Assembly (NCBI GenBank): GCA_963830385.1
Contig: CAWHMD010000002.1
Coordinates: 558,001 to 622,000 of the forward strand
Direction of reading: 5' to 3'
DNA from: Bog-532 sp963830385
Lineage (GTDB): Bacteria > Actinomycetota > Actinomycetes > Streptosporangiales > Streptosporangiaceae
DNA length: 64,000 nt
Within the stretch, counting starts at the first letter, position 1; each line of letters starts with the position of its first letter. The position numbers and the translations under genes are program-made. The notes below the pieces were generated by a model. It saw only the letters and a list, made by a program, of their open reading frames with translations, was not told where the DNA came from and ran no database searches. Positions 7,675-16,858 of the stretch are shown here, in pieces.

Positions 7675-8271
7675 ATGCCACCGAACCGCAGAGACGAGCC
7701 CGTCGTCCTGTCGCGCATCTACACCAAGACCGGCGACGACGGCAGCACCGCGCTGGCGGACGGCTCGCGGGCGGCCAAGACCGACCTCCGGCTGGCCGCC
7801 TACGCGGACGTCGAGGAGGCCAACTGCGCGATCGGCGTGGCCATCTCGCTCGGCCAGCCCGGGCCGGAGCTGACCGGGCTGCTGTCGCGCATCCAGAACG
7901 AGCTGTTCGACGTGGGCGCGGACCTGGCCAACCCGATCTCCGACGACCCGCCCTATCCCCCGCTGCGCATCGACGAGAGCTACATCGAGGCGCTGGAGCA
8001 GGCCTGCGACCACTACAACGAGGGCCTGCCGGTGCTGCGCAGCTTCCTGCTGCCGGGGGGAACGCCGGCCGCGGCGCTGCTGCACACGGCGCGGACCGTG
8101 ACCCGGCGGGCCGAGCGGAGCGCCTGGGCGGCCTGCGCCGAATACGGGGAGACGGTGAACCCGCGGGCCGCCCGTTACCTGAACCGGCTGTCGGACCTGC
8201 TGTTCATCCTGGGGCGGCTGGCCAACGCCGGGCACGGCGATGTCCTCTGGAAGCCCGGGGGCGAAAGGTAG
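7675..8271 (+). CDS. Cob(I)alamin adenosyltransferase, PduO type
   Basis: 198-residue enzyme that transfers the adenosyl group of ATP to cob(I)alamin, making coenzyme B12. The N-terminal ATP-binding motif YTKTGDDGSTAL lies at about residues 14-25. SRIQNELFDVGADLANP near residue 75 and the helix RTVTRRAERSAW near residue 140 are diagnostic, and NRLSDLLFILGRLAN closes the helical bundle. The ATG at 7675 gives a short, family-like leader. The gene converges on the DUF2550/ATP-synthase operon with 26 bp between stops and is preceded by the AT-rich intergenic stretch, probably its promoter. Confidence 0.92.
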   Translation: MPPNRRDEPVVLSRIYTKTGDDGSTALADGSRAAKTDLRLAAYADVEEANCAIGVAISLGQPGPELTGLLSRIQNELFDVGADLANPISDDPPYPPLRIDESYIEALEQACDHYNEGLPVLRSFLLPGGTPAAALLHTARTVTRRAERSAWAACAEYGETVNPRAARYLNRLSDLLFILGRLANAGHGDVLWKPGGER

Positions 8272-8297
8272 CCGGGTGGCCAGTGGGGCTCTGAGCG

Positions 8298-8753
8298 TCA
8301 GGCGATCTGGTCCATGTAGGAGCCGGGAGGGGCGGCCTCCAGCCAGGACAGGAAGCCGGTCAGCGCGGCTTCGGACATGGCCAGCTCGACGCTGCTCCCA
8401 GGCTCCGGGCCCACCTTGCATTCCACCACGTACAGCCCGGCCCCCAGGGCGGCACCCTCGGCCGGGGAGGCCATCCGCCGTGAGGCCACGGTCAGCGTGC
8501 GGCGCTCGAGGATGACCTGGGGCCGCAGCCGGACGCTGAACTGGTGATACCAGTCGAGCTGGTCACCCTGGTAGGCGGCGACACCGGGGCGCCAGGGACC
8601 TTCACCGGCGACCCGGCGCAGGCCGCAGTCGACGGTACCGCCGCCGCGCTCGAGCAGATAGCGGCGGGCGGCGATACCAGACGCGAACAGGACCAGGAGT
8701 AGCAGGAGCGCGGCGAACAGCCAGGCTGCGTCGAGAGCTAGCGCGTCCCCCAC
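8298..8753 (-). CDS. DUF2550 membrane protein, end of ATP synthase operon
   Basis: 151 residues: one hydrophobic segment at about residues 9-28, then a cytoplasmic domain with DCGLRRV, WRPGVAAYQGDQLDWYHQFS and LERRTLTVASRR. These are features of DUF2550, an actinobacterial family almost always found directly after atpC. The gene starts 12 bp after atpC ends. Its role is unknown; the constant position suggests a link to ATP synthase, but this may only be shared transcription. Confidence 0.85.
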   Translation of the reverse strand: MGDALALDAAWLFAALLLLLVLFASGIAARRYLLERGGGTVDCGLRRVAGEGPWRPGVAAYQGDQLDWYHQFSVRLRPQVILERRTLTVASRRMASPAEGAALGAGLYVVECKVGPEPGSSVELAMSEAALTGFLSWLEAAPPGSYMDQIA

Positions 8754-8765
8754 CCCTGGCCCTCG

Positions 8766-9179
8766 TCAGGCCTGTTCGCCTGCGGCTCGGAGCTGCGCCC
8801 TGGCGTACTTGACCTCGGCGGGCTCATCGCCGGAGGCTGGCCCGCCCGAATCGTCCAGTGCGGAGCGGGCGGCCGACGTGTCCACCTCGCTTCCGAGCTG
8901 GGCGTCGACCGCGAGGATGGAGATCCGGTCGCCGGCCACCGAGAGGAAGCCGCCGCTGACCGCGGCGGACACCTCCCGGCCGGCCTCGGCACCGTCCCCG
9001 CCGCTGGTGCCCTCCGGGTCCAGGATGCGGACGATGCTGCCCTCGGCCAGGATGCCGAGCACCGGCGGATGGCCGGTGAGGATCCCGATGTCGCCTTCGA
9101 GCGTCTTGGCGATGACCATGTTGGCATCACCGGCCCACAGCTCGCGGTCCGCGACGACGACCTCGACGTGCAAGGTCAC
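8766..9179 (-). CDS. atpC: ATP synthase epsilon subunit
   Basis: 137-residue central-stalk subunit of F1, which couples rotation and can inhibit ATP hydrolysis. The N-terminal beta-barrel reads LHVEVVVADRELWAG and ILTGHPPVLGIL, followed by SGGFLSVAGDRISILA. The C-terminal helical part is short and Ala-rich (YARAQLRAAGEQA). The start is a GTG at 9179 that overlaps the atpD stop in GTGA, so the two are translationally coupled. An acidic insertion near residues 55-65 (TSGGDGAEAGR) lengthens a surface loop. Confidence 0.95.
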   Translation of the reverse strand: MTLHVEVVVADRELWAGDANMVIAKTLEGDIGILTGHPPVLGILAEGSIVRILDPEGTSGGDGAEAGREVSAAVSGGFLSVAGDRISILAVDAQLGSEVDTSAARSALDDSGGPASGDEPAEVKYARAQLRAAGEQA

Positions 9180-10624
9180 TTCTCCATCTCCCTGGCCTTC
9201 TTCTCCGCGTCCTCGATCCCGCCGACCATGTAGAACGCCTGCTCCGGCAGGTTGTCGAACTTGCCGTCGACGATCGCCTTGAACGAGGCGATCGTCTCCT
9301 CCAGCGGGGTGAAGATCCCCTCCTGGCCGGTGAACTGCTCCGCCACGTACATCGGCTGGGACAGGAATCGCTCGATCCGCCGGGCCCGGCGCACCACGAC
9401 CTGGTCCTCTTCGCCCAGCTCGTCCACACCCAGGATAGCGATGATGTCCTGCAGCTCGTTGTAGCGCTGCAGGATCTGCTGCACCGAGCGGGCCACGTCG
9501 TAGTGCTCCTGGCCGACGTACCGGGCGTCCAGGATCCGCGAGGTGGAGTCCAGCGGGTCGACGGCCGGGTAGATGCCCTTCTCAGTGATCGCCCGGGACA
9601 GCGTGGTGGTGGCGTCCAGGTGAGCGAACACGGTGTGCGGGGCCGGGTCGGTGATGTCGTCCGCGGGCACGTAGATCGCCTGCATGGAGGTGATCGAGTG
9701 GCCGCGGGTGGAGGTGATCCGCTCCTGCAGCTGGCCCATCTCGTCGGCCAGGGTGGGCTGGTAACCCACCGCCGACGGCATCCGGCCCAGCAGCGTCGAC
9801 ACCTCGGAACCGGCCTGGGTGAACCGGAAGATGTTGTCGATGAACAGCAGCACATCCTGCCGCTCGACGTCGCGGAAATACTCGGCCATGGTCAGCGCGG
9901 ACAGCGCGACCCGCAGCCGCGTGCCCGGCGGCTCGTCCATCTGGCCGAAGACCAGCGCGGTGTCGTTGATGACGCCGGACTCGGTCATCTCCACCCAAAG
10001 GTCGTTCCCCTCGCGGGTGCGCTCGCCGACGCCGGCGAAGACCGAGACACCACCGAAGTTCTGCGCGACGCGGCGGATCATCTCCTGGATGAGCACGGTC
10101 TTGCCCACGCCGGCGCCGCCGAACAGGCCGATCTTGCCGCCGCGGACGTAGGGGGTGAGCAGGTCGAGGACCTTGATGCCGGTCACGAACATCTCGGTCC
10201 GGGGCTCGAGCTGGTCCAGCGGCGGCGGGTCGCGGTGGATCGGCCAGCGCTCCTCGATCTTGAGCGACGAGGTCGGGACGTCGAGGGTCTCCCCCAGGGT
10301 GTTGAACACGTGGCCCTTGGTCACCTCGCCCACCGGTACCTCGATCGGCGCGCCGGTGTCGATGACGTCGGTGCCCCGGACCATGCCGTCGGTCGGGGCC
10401 AGGGAGACGGCCCGGACGACATCGTCGCCGATGTGCTGCTCGACCTCGAGGGTCAGCGTCCGGGTCTCGTCGCCGAGCTTCACGTCGACGTGCAGGGCGT
10501 TGTAGATCTCGGGCATCGAGTCGGCGGAGAATTCCACGTCGACGACGGGGCCGATCACCCGCACGACCCGGCCGGTAGCCGTGCCGGAGGTGCCCTCAGC
10601 GGGGTTGTCCACGGTCGCGGTCAT
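9176..10624 (-). CDS. atpD: ATP synthase beta subunit
   Basis: 482-residue catalytic subunit of F1. Walker A is GGAGVGKT at 169-176, the arginine/Walker B region contains DVLLFIDNIFRFTQAGSEVS, and the catalytic-interface signature PAVDPLDSTSR is present. The lever segment reads DELGEED instead of the common DELSEED. The first 18 residues are an Ala/Thr-rich extension. It sits 6 bp after atpG and overlaps atpC by four bases. Confidence 0.98.
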   Translation of the reverse strand: MTATVDNPAEGTSGTATGRVVRVIGPVVDVEFSADSMPEIYNALHVDVKLGDETRTLTLEVEQHIGDDVVRAVSLAPTDGMVRGTDVIDTGAPIEVPVGEVTKGHVFNTLGETLDVPTSSLKIEERWPIHRDPPPLDQLEPRTEMFVTGIKVLDLLTPYVRGGKIGLFGGAGVGKTVLIQEMIRRVAQNFGGVSVFAGVGERTREGNDLWVEMTESGVINDTALVFGQMDEPPGTRLRVALSALTMAEYFRDVERQDVLLFIDNIFRFTQAGSEVSTLLGRMPSAVGYQPTLADEMGQLQERITSTRGHSITSMQAIYVPADDITDPAPHTVFAHLDATTTLSRAITEKGIYPAVDPLDSTSRILDARYVGQEHYDVARSVQQILQRYNELQDIIAILGVDELGEEDQVVVRRARRIERFLSQPMYVAEQFTGQEGIFTPLEETIASFKAIVDGKFDNLPEQAFYMVGGIEDAEKKAREMEK

Positions 10625-10630
10625 AGTCAG

Positions 10631-11542
10631 TCACTCACTCTCTGCAGAGGCGTCGGCCATGGCGTTGGCGCCGCCCACGATCTCACTGATTTCCTGGGTG
10701 ATCTCGGCCTGCCGGGCGTTGTTGGCCTCCCGGGTCAGCCGCTCCGTCAGGTCGTTCGCGTTGTCGGTGGCCGCCTTCATCGCGCGGCGGCGGGAGGCGA
10801 GCTCGGACGCGGCCGACTCCAGCATGGCGTAGAAGATCCGGCCCTCGACGTACTGCGGCAGCAGCCGGTCCAGCACGTCATCGGGGGACGGCTCGAACTC
10901 GTACATGGGCAGCGGGCCGCCCTCGGGCTCACCCGTGCTCTCCTCGATCTCCAGCGGCAGCAGCCGGGCCACTATCGGCTTCTGGGTCAGCATCGACACG
11001 AACTGCGTGCGGACGATGTAGATCTCGTCGACCCCGCCGTCCTCAGCCTTCTTGTCGAACGCCTCCAGCAGGCCGTTGGTGACCTCGGTGGCGTCGCTGA
11101 CCGACGGCCGCGCCGAGAAGCCGCTGAACTGCTGGGCCATCTCGATGTCGCGGGCCCGGTGCCAGCCGATGCCCTTGCGCCCGGCCACGTAGTGGACGGC
11201 TTCGACGTTGCGCTCGCGCAGCGTGCGCAGCAGCCGGGCCTCCTCCCGCAGCACGTTCGTGTTGAACGCCCCGCAGAACCCGGAGTCGCTGGTCAGCGTC
11301 AGCACGGCGGCCCGGGTCACCGACTCCGGCTCGTTCACCAGCGGGTGGTCGATATTGGACGTCCGGCTGACCACCGCCTCGACGGCCCGGGTGAGCTCGC
11401 GCGCGTACGGCTCAGCCTCGCGCATGCGCTGCTGCGCGCGGATGATTCGTGACGAGGCGATCAGCTCCTGGGCACGGGTGATCTTGCCGATCGACTGGAC
11501 CGCCCGGATCCGCTGCCGGACGGCGCGAAGGCTGGCCGCCAT
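10631..11542 (-). CDS. atpG: ATP synthase gamma subunit
   Basis: 303-residue rotor shaft of F1. The N-terminal helix MAASLRAVRQRIRAVQSIGKITRA and the C-terminal helix, with SRRRAMKAATDNANDL and RQAEITQEISEIVGGANA, are the paired coiled coil inserted in the alpha/beta ring. LTSDSGFCGAFNTNV is the conserved central block. It starts 2 bp after the atpA stop. The central domain has an acidic insertion (EESTGEPEGGPLPMYEFEPS), an actinobacterial feature. Confidence 0.97.
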   Translation of the reverse strand: MAASLRAVRQRIRAVQSIGKITRAQELIASSRIIRAQQRMREAEPYARELTRAVEAVVSRTSNIDHPLVNEPESVTRAAVLTLTSDSGFCGAFNTNVLREEARLLRTLRERNVEAVHYVAGRKGIGWHRARDIEMAQQFSGFSARPSVSDATEVTNGLLEAFDKKAEDGGVDEIYIVRTQFVSMLTQKPIVARLLPLEIEESTGEPEGGPLPMYEFEPSPDDVLDRLLPQYVEGRIFYAMLESAASELASRRRAMKAATDNANDLTERLTREANNARQAEITQEISEIVGGANAMADASAESE

Positions 11543-11544
11543 GC

Positions 11545-13320
11545 TTAGCTGTTCTCCCCGGACGAGTTGCTGGATTCCCCGGACGAGCCGCTGGACTCCC
11601 CGGACGAGCCGGACGAGTCGCTGGACGAGGCCTCCGGCTCGCCACCACGGGCGCTGTTGGCGTCGACCGGGCCCTCTGGGGGCTCCTGGTTCGTGTACTT
11701 GTGCACGGTCTCCTGACCGGTCTCTTCGGCCGTGAGGGCCTCGGCCTGCTCCTCGGTGACCAGCAGCTCGCCGTCGCTCTTCTCGAACGTGCCGCGGAAC
11801 TGGTCGACCGCGTCCTTGAGCGAGGACGCCGTGTCGTCGGACAGGTCGGACGTCTCCCGGATCGAGTCCAGGATGCCCGCGTTGTTGCGCTTCAGGCTCT
11901 CCAGGAACTCCGATTCGAACCTCGAAACGTCGTCAACCGGCACGTCGTCGAGGTAACCGTTGGTGCCGGCCCAGATCGACACGACCTCGTTCTCCACCGG
12001 GTAAGGGTCGTACTGGGGCTGCTTGAGCAGCTCGACCAGCCGCCCGCCGCGGTCCAGCTGGGCCCGGGAGGTGGCGTCCAGGTCGGAGGCGAAGGCCGCG
12101 AACGACTCCAGATCGCGGTACTGGGACAGCGACAGCCGCAGCGTGCCGGCCACCTTGCGCATGGCCCGCACCTGGGCCGCGCCGCCGACCCGGGACACCG
12201 ACCGGCCGACGTTGATGGCCGGGCGGACACCGGAGTTGAACAGGTCGGTTTCGAGGAAGATCTGGCCGTCGGTGATCGAGATGACGTTGGTGGGGATGTA
12301 GGCCGAGATGTCGTTGGCCTTGGTCTCCACGATCGGCAGCCCGGTCAGCGACCCGCCGCCGAGGTCATCAGACAGCTTCGCGCAGCGCTCCAGCAGCCGG
12401 GAGTGCAGGTAGAAGACGTCGCCCGGGTAGGCCTCGCGGCCGGGCGGGCGGCGCAGCAGCAGCGAGATCGCGCGGTAGGCCTCGGCCTGCTTGGACAGGT
12501 CGTCGAACACGATCAGCGCGTGCTTGCCCTGGTACATCCAGTGCTGGCCGAGCGCGGAACCGGTGTAGGGCGCGATGTACTTGAAGCCGGCCGGGTCCGA
12601 GGCGGGCGAGGCCACGATGGTGGTGTACTCCATCGCCCCGGCCTCCTCCAGCGACTGCCGGATCGAGGCGATGTTCGAGCCCTTCTGGCCGATCGCCACG
12701 TAGATGCAGCGGACCTGCCGCTCGGGGTCGCCGGACTCCCAGTTCGAGCGCTGGTTGATGATCGTGTCGATGGCGATGGCCGTCTTACCGGTCTGCCGGT
12801 CGCCGATGATCAGCTGCCGCTGGCCCCGGCCGATCGCGGTCATCGCGTCGATGGCCTTGATGCCGGTCTGCAGCGGCTGCTTGACCGACTGCCGCTCTAC
12901 CACCGAGGGCGCCTGGGTCTCCAGGGGCCGCAGCTCGGTGTCGGTGATCTCGCCCTGGCCGTCCAGCGGGACGCCCAGCGGGTCGATCACGCGGCCGAGG
13001 AAGCTGTCCCCGACCGGGACCGAGAGGATCTCGCCGGTCCGGCGGACCTGCTGGCCTTCCTCGATCTTGCTGAAGTCGCCGAGGATGACGACACCGATCT
13101 CGCGGATCTCCAGGTTCAGGGCCAGGCCGCGGGTGCCGTCCTCGAATTCGAGCAGTTCGTTGGCCATGGCCGAGGGCAGTCCCTCGACCCGTGCGATGCC
13201 GTCGCCACATTCGACGACGGTGCCGACCTCCTCCAGGGAGGCCGACTCCGGCTCGTACGCTTCGACGAAGCGCGCCAGAGCGTCCCGGATTTCGTCCGGC
13301 CGGATTGTCAGCTCCGCCAT
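11545..13320 (-). CDS. atpA: ATP synthase alpha subunit with Ser/Gly/Glu-rich tail
   Basis: 591-residue regulatory nucleotide-binding subunit of F1. It begins MAELTIRPDEI; Walker A is GDRQTGKT at 173-180; AINVGRSVSRVGGAAQ lies in the C-terminal half. The ATG at 13320 is preferred over an in-frame TTG at 13329, which lies inside the ribosome site GAGGAAG. After the normal end near residue 535 comes a tail of about 55 residues, ending in repeated SSGESSGSSGES units. Mycobacterial alpha subunits carry a shorter C-terminal extension known to restrain ATP hydrolysis; this one differs in sequence and is low-complexity. Confidence 0.97.
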   Translation of the reverse strand: MAELTIRPDEIRDALARFVEAYEPESASLEEVGTVVECGDGIARVEGLPSAMANELLEFEDGTRGLALNLEIREIGVVILGDFSKIEEGQQVRRTGEILSVPVGDSFLGRVIDPLGVPLDGQGEITDTELRPLETQAPSVVERQSVKQPLQTGIKAIDAMTAIGRGQRQLIIGDRQTGKTAIAIDTIINQRSNWESGDPERQVRCIYVAIGQKGSNIASIRQSLEEAGAMEYTTIVASPASDPAGFKYIAPYTGSALGQHWMYQGKHALIVFDDLSKQAEAYRAISLLLRRPPGREAYPGDVFYLHSRLLERCAKLSDDLGGGSLTGLPIVETKANDISAYIPTNVISITDGQIFLETDLFNSGVRPAINVGRSVSRVGGAAQVRAMRKVAGTLRLSLSQYRDLESFAAFASDLDATSRAQLDRGGRLVELLKQPQYDPYPVENEVVSIWAGTNGYLDDVPVDDVSRFESEFLESLKRNNAGILDSIRETSDLSDDTASSLKDAVDQFRGTFEKSDGELLVTEEQAEALTAEETGQETVHKYTNQEPPEGPVDANSARGGEPEASSSDSSGSSGESSGSSGESSNSSGENS

Positions 13321-13346
13321 CTTCCTCAAGTCTCTCGTGTGAGTTG

Positions 13347-14213
13347 TCAGTTAGTCAGCTTGCGGCGCAGGGACCCCAGGCGGGTGGCCACGCTGCCGTC
13401 GATCAGCTCGTCGCCGACCTGGATAGTCAGGCCGCCGACCACGGTGGGGTCGATGACGACGTTGATGTACACCTCATGACCGTAGATGCCGCCCAGCGCC
13501 CCGGCCAGCCGCCGCCGCTGCTGGGCGGTGAGGTCGGTAGCCGACCGCACCACCGCGATCAGCCGGCGGCGGCGCTCGGCCGCGATCCGCGTGCACGTGT
13601 CCAGGCTGGTCACCAGCGACCGGCCGCGTGGGTGCAGCGACATCTCGGTGATCAGCCGGAGCGCGATCGGCGTCACCTTGCCGCCGAGCAGCGTGTCCAG
13701 CAGTCCGCGCTTGCCCTCGTCCGGCAGCGCCGACTCGGTCAGCGTCGCCCGCAGGTCGGGCTCGGTGGACACCACCCGGCCGAACCGGAAGAGCTCGTCT
13801 TCCAGCTCGTCCAGCTGGCCCTGCTCCTCGGCGGAGACGGTGAACGCTTCCACCGCGAGCTGCTCGAGCGCGTCGGTCATGTCCGCGGTGCTGGCCCACC
13901 TGGCCCGGACCGCGGCCGTGACCAGCTCCTCGGCCGGCCCACTGATCTTGCCGTGCAGCAGGGCGACCACGATGGAGCCCTTTTCGTCGGCCGGCCGGGA
14001 GGGGTCGGCCAGCGCGCGCCGCAGGCCGTGCTCGGTGTCCAGCAGGTGCAGCACCGAGAACAGCTGGTCGCCGACCGTTTCCGCGCTGATGGCCGCACCG
14101 GCGGCCGCGCTGGTGCCGGCCCGGGGCCGCTGGGCCGCCGGGCGCCCCTGGGCCAGGGCCTCCGGAAGCTGGTCACGCAGCTCCGCGAAGGACTGCCGGC
14201 TCACGCCGCGCAT
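13347..14213 (-). CDS. atpH: ATP synthase delta subunit
   Basis: 288-residue stator subunit joining F1 to the b dimer. The N-terminal region SRQSFAELRDQLPEAL and the C-terminal block TVVGGLTIQVGDELIDGSVATRLGSLRRKL identify it. The length agrees with the long delta subunits of actinomycetes. The ATG at 14213 was chosen because it gives MRGVSRQSF, and a longer frame would run into atpF. An Ala/Pro-rich insertion near residues 25-40 separates two helices. Not fused to b, unlike mycobacteria. Confidence 0.95.
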   Translation of the reverse strand: MRGVSRQSFAELRDQLPEALAQGRPAAQRPRAGTSAAAGAAISAETVGDQLFSVLHLLDTEHGLRRALADPSRPADEKGSIVVALLHGKISGPAEELVTAAVRARWASTADMTDALEQLAVEAFTVSAEEQGQLDELEDELFRFGRVVSTEPDLRATLTESALPDEGKRGLLDTLLGGKVTPIALRLITEMSLHPRGRSLVTSLDTCTRIAAERRRRLIAVVRSATDLTAQQRRRLAGALGGIYGHEVYINVVIDPTVVGGLTIQVGDELIDGSVATRLGSLRRKLTN

Positions 14214-14226
14214 CACTGTGCCATCC

Positions 14227-14784
14227 TCACTGGCTCGCCCTCGCCCCGATCCCGCCGCGCTGCTCGAGGTCGTCCAGGAACCGGTCAACCACCCGGCTCT
14301 GCCGGGCCTCGTCGGTGAGCGACTCACCGACGACCCGGCTGGCCAGGTCGGTGGCCAGCGCCCCGACCTCGGACCGCAGTGCGGTCAGCGCCTGCTGGCG
14401 CTCGGCCTGGATCTGCTGCTGGGCCGCCTCGGTGAGGCGGCGGGCCTCGGTCTGGGCTTCCTCGCGCATCTCGGCGATGATCTGAGCGCCCTGCTCGCGG
14501 GCCTCTTCGCGCAGCCGGGCGGCCTCGTGACGGGCGTCGGCCAGCTGCTGCCGGTACTGCTCGAGCACGCGCTGGGCCTCGGCCTGGGCCTCTTCGGCCC
14601 GCTCCAGGCCACCCTCGATCTGGTTGGTCCGCTCCGCCAGCATCTTCTGGGCCCTCGGCAGCAGCATCCTGCCGAGGAAGCCGAAGACGACGAGGAACGC
14701 GATGAGCCCGATGATGAGCTCGGTCAAGCTCGGGATCAGGGGGTTCTGTTGCCCGGCCCCGGCCGCGATCACGTGGAGGTACAT
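14227..14784 (-). CDS. atpF: ATP synthase subunit b
   Basis: 185-residue peripheral-stalk subunit of Fo. One membrane helix spans residues about 20-42 (LTELIIGLIAFLVVFGFLGRM). A long charged coiled coil rich in Ala, Glu, Gln and Arg extends to residue 165 and binds delta. Position between atpE and atpH is canonical. Confidence 0.97.
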   Translation of the reverse strand: MYLHVIAAGAGQQNPLIPSLTELIIGLIAFLVVFGFLGRMLLPRAQKMLAERTNQIEGGLERAEEAQAEAQRVLEQYRQQLADARHEAARLREEAREQGAQIIAEMREEAQTEARRLTEAAQQQIQAERQQALTALRSEVGALATDLASRVVGESLTDEARQSRVVDRFLDDLEQRGGIGARASQ

Positions 14785-14830
14785 CGTGCGACCGCCCTTC
14801 CTGTCGTCCCGGTCACGAAATCAGCCTTGA

Positions 14831-15091
14831 TTACTTGCCGAAGATGAACGGGACGATGAGGCCGATGAGGGCCAGCGCCTCGGCCAGCGAGAAACCGATC
14901 CACATGTACTGGGTGATGCGGCCGGACGCTTCCGGCTGGCGGGCCATGGCCTCGATGGCGTGGCCGAAGATAAGGCCGATGCCGACGCCCGGGCCGATGG
15001 CGGCCAGACCGTAGGCGATGGAACCGGTGCTGCCGGTGACGCCGGTGGAGGCCGCCGCGACGACGTTGGCGGCGGTAGCGAGGTCAACCAT
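14831..15091 (-). CDS. atpE: ATP synthase subunit c
   Basis: 86-residue proteolipid of the rotating Fo ring: two membrane helices joined by the polar loop ARQPE at 50-54. The proton-binding carboxylate is Glu71 in FSLAEALALIG. The N-terminal helix has GLAAIGPGVGIGL. The surroundings of Glu71 show no sodium-binding set of residues, so protons are the expected ion. Confidence 0.98.
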   Translation of the reverse strand: MVDLATAANVVAAASTGVTGSTGSIAYGLAAIGPGVGIGLIFGHAIEAMARQPEASGRITQYMWIGFSLAEALALIGLIVPFIFGK

Positions 15092-15170
15092 GTCTCTGTC
15101 CGTTTCCTTTGTGTCAGGCCCGGCGGATGGATCGCCGGTCAGTGAGTGGGCAGTCCGTGCGGGAGAGCCC

Positions 15171-15983
15171 TCAGTGGCTGCTCTCCAGGGAGTCCGCGAT
15201 GTAGGTCGCGGCCAGGGTGGTGAAGATGAACGCCTGCAGCAGCTGGACCAGCAGCTCGAGCAGGAACACGGCCAGCACCATGATCGCGGAGGTGGCCGCG
15301 AACAGCAGGCCGATGCTGGCGCTGGCCAGGTACCAGGTCGCCAGCGTGAAGATCAGCAGCAGCAGGTGACCGGCGAACATGTTGGCGAACAACCGGACGC
15401 CGAGGGTGAACGGCTGGATGACGAAGTACCGGAGCAGCTCGATCGGGATCAGGATCACCAGCACGAACGCCGGCACGTCGCTCGGGATCATGTTCCTGAT
15501 GTAGCCCCACGCACCCTGATTCTTGAACCCCAGATACAGGTAGGTCACATAGACCGTCGCCACCAGAGCCCACGGGAAGCCGCTGCGCGACATCGGCGGG
15601 AACTGGAAGAACGGGATGATCTCCATCAGGTTGCAGAAGTAGATGAAGAAGAACAGCGAGGTCAGGTAGGGCAGGAACCGGTCGCCCTTGGCGCCCAGCG
15701 ACGGGCGGAGGATCTGATCGCGCACCGCCAGCAGGCCGAGCTCGCCGAGGTTCTGCATGCCCCGGGGCACCAGCTTCGGCTTGAAGAACGCGGCCCAGAA
15801 GAACGCGATCACCAGGACCGCGCAGATGATCGCGAGCAAGATCGGCTTGGTGAAGTGGAACGAGCCGATGCTGAAGATCGGCTTGAAGTCAAAGCTCTCC
15901 AGGCTGGGCGAGGGAAACCCGCACCCGGAGAAGATGTGGCATCCGCTGCTGCCCGCGGCGACCGCCGACACGCTACCGATCAC
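15171..15983 (-). CDS. atpB: ATP synthase subunit a
   Basis: 270-residue Fo stator channel with about six membrane helices. The essential Arg lies in LGVRLFANMFAGHLLL near residue 190. FPPMSRSGFPWALVATVYV and a terminal helix are also conserved. The start is GTG at 15983, overlapping the upstream gene's TGA in GTGA and preceded by AGGAA. The N-terminus is periplasm-facing and polar. Confidence 0.97.
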   Translation of the reverse strand: MIGSVSAVAAGSSGCHIFSGCGFPSPSLESFDFKPIFSIGSFHFTKPILLAIICAVLVIAFFWAAFFKPKLVPRGMQNLGELGLLAVRDQILRPSLGAKGDRFLPYLTSLFFFIYFCNLMEIIPFFQFPPMSRSGFPWALVATVYVTYLYLGFKNQGAWGYIRNMIPSDVPAFVLVILIPIELLRYFVIQPFTLGVRLFANMFAGHLLLLIFTLATWYLASASIGLLFAATSAIMVLAVFLLELLVQLLQAFIFTTLAATYIADSLESSH

Positions 15984-16450
15984 CGGTCAGTTCCTCTCGC
16001 ATCGTTGTCGTTCTGCCCGTTCTGTTCAGTTGGTCCGGGTGCGGCGGGCTTCGGGGCGAAGCGCCGGATCCGCGGGGGTGTGGACCGGCCGTAGCGGTAA
16101 ATGATCAGCCACATCGAGATGCCCAGCCCGACCAGCATGCCGACCGCGGTCAGGATCGGCACGTGCACCGCCCGGCCGATCAGCCAGCCGATGAGGCCGT
16201 AGGCCGCCAGGCCGGCGATCAGGTAGCTGACGATGGTCATGCCCGCGCCGCGGGCCGGCATCGGAGTGTCCGTGGCCGGAGCTGGCCTGCGCAGCCGCGG
16301 GCGCGGCCGGGGGCCGCTGGCTTTGCGCTCCGGCGGCTCCTGGAGCAGCCGGACGTGCGGGTGGCCGTCGTCCTCCGGCTCGAGGTCGCCGGGGGTACGT
16401 TCAGGCGCCTCGGGCAGTCGCGGCGGCTCGGGGGGAATCGGCTGGGCCAT
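15980..16450 (-). CDS. AtpZ/AtpI-like putative ATP synthase accessory protein
   Basis: 156 residues: a Pro/Arg-rich cytoplasmic N-terminus of about 70 residues, then two hydrophobic segments (IVSYLIAGLAAYGLIGWLIG and ILTAVGMLVGLGISMWLIIY), then a charged tail. The paired helices and the place before atpB match the AtpZ/AtpI family (PF09527-like) of ATP synthase accessory proteins. The long proline-rich leader is unusual. Overlaps atpB by four bases. Confidence 0.75.
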   Translation of the reverse strand: MAQPIPPEPPRLPEAPERTPGDLEPEDDGHPHVRLLQEPPERKASGPRPRPRLRRPAPATDTPMPARGAGMTIVSYLIAGLAAYGLIGWLIGRAVHVPILTAVGMLVGLGISMWLIIYRYGRSTPPRIRRFAPKPAAPGPTEQNGQNDNDARGTDR

Positions 16451-16453
16451 GCC

Positions 16454-16858
16454 TCACCGCTCCCCGTCCGGGTTCACGTACAGGGCCTTGAACCGGATCG
16501 AGCCGATCACCTGACTGGCGCAGTAGGCCAGGATGCAGACGAGCGCGGTGAGGCCGAACAGCTTGCCGTCGAAGAAGGTGGCGTCGCTGAGCAGCTTGAC
16601 CGCGACGGCCAGGACGATGATCTTGAAGAGGTAGAGGCCGATGGCGGCGCCCATGATCGCCTGCGGGCTGATCTTGGCCACCCGGCCGATGACCAGCACG
16701 TCGATACCGAAGAAGATCGCCACCAGCGCGACGCCGAGCAGGGCCCCGATGAGCCCGTGCGTCCCACCGATCGCCGCGCAGACCGCAACCATGATCGCCG
16801 CGACAATGGCCGTCAGCACGGCCGACCATCGGACGATGCGGGAGAAGTTTGCCAGCAC
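16454..16858 (-). CDS. atpI: ATP synthase protein I
   Basis: 134-residue membrane protein with four hydrophobic segments, first gene of the atp operon. It matches the ATP synthase I chain family, thought to help assemble the c ring. The start is a GTG at 16858. It is 3 bp from the following gene. The motif GIDVLVIGRVAKISPQAIMG between helices two and three is the most polar, conserved-looking part. Confidence 0.82.
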   Translation of the reverse strand: MLANFSRIVRWSAVLTAIVAAIMVAVCAAIGGTHGLIGALLGVALVAIFFGIDVLVIGRVAKISPQAIMGAAIGLYLFKIIVLAVAVKLLSDATFFDGKLFGLTALVCILAYCASQVIGSIRFKALYVNPDGER

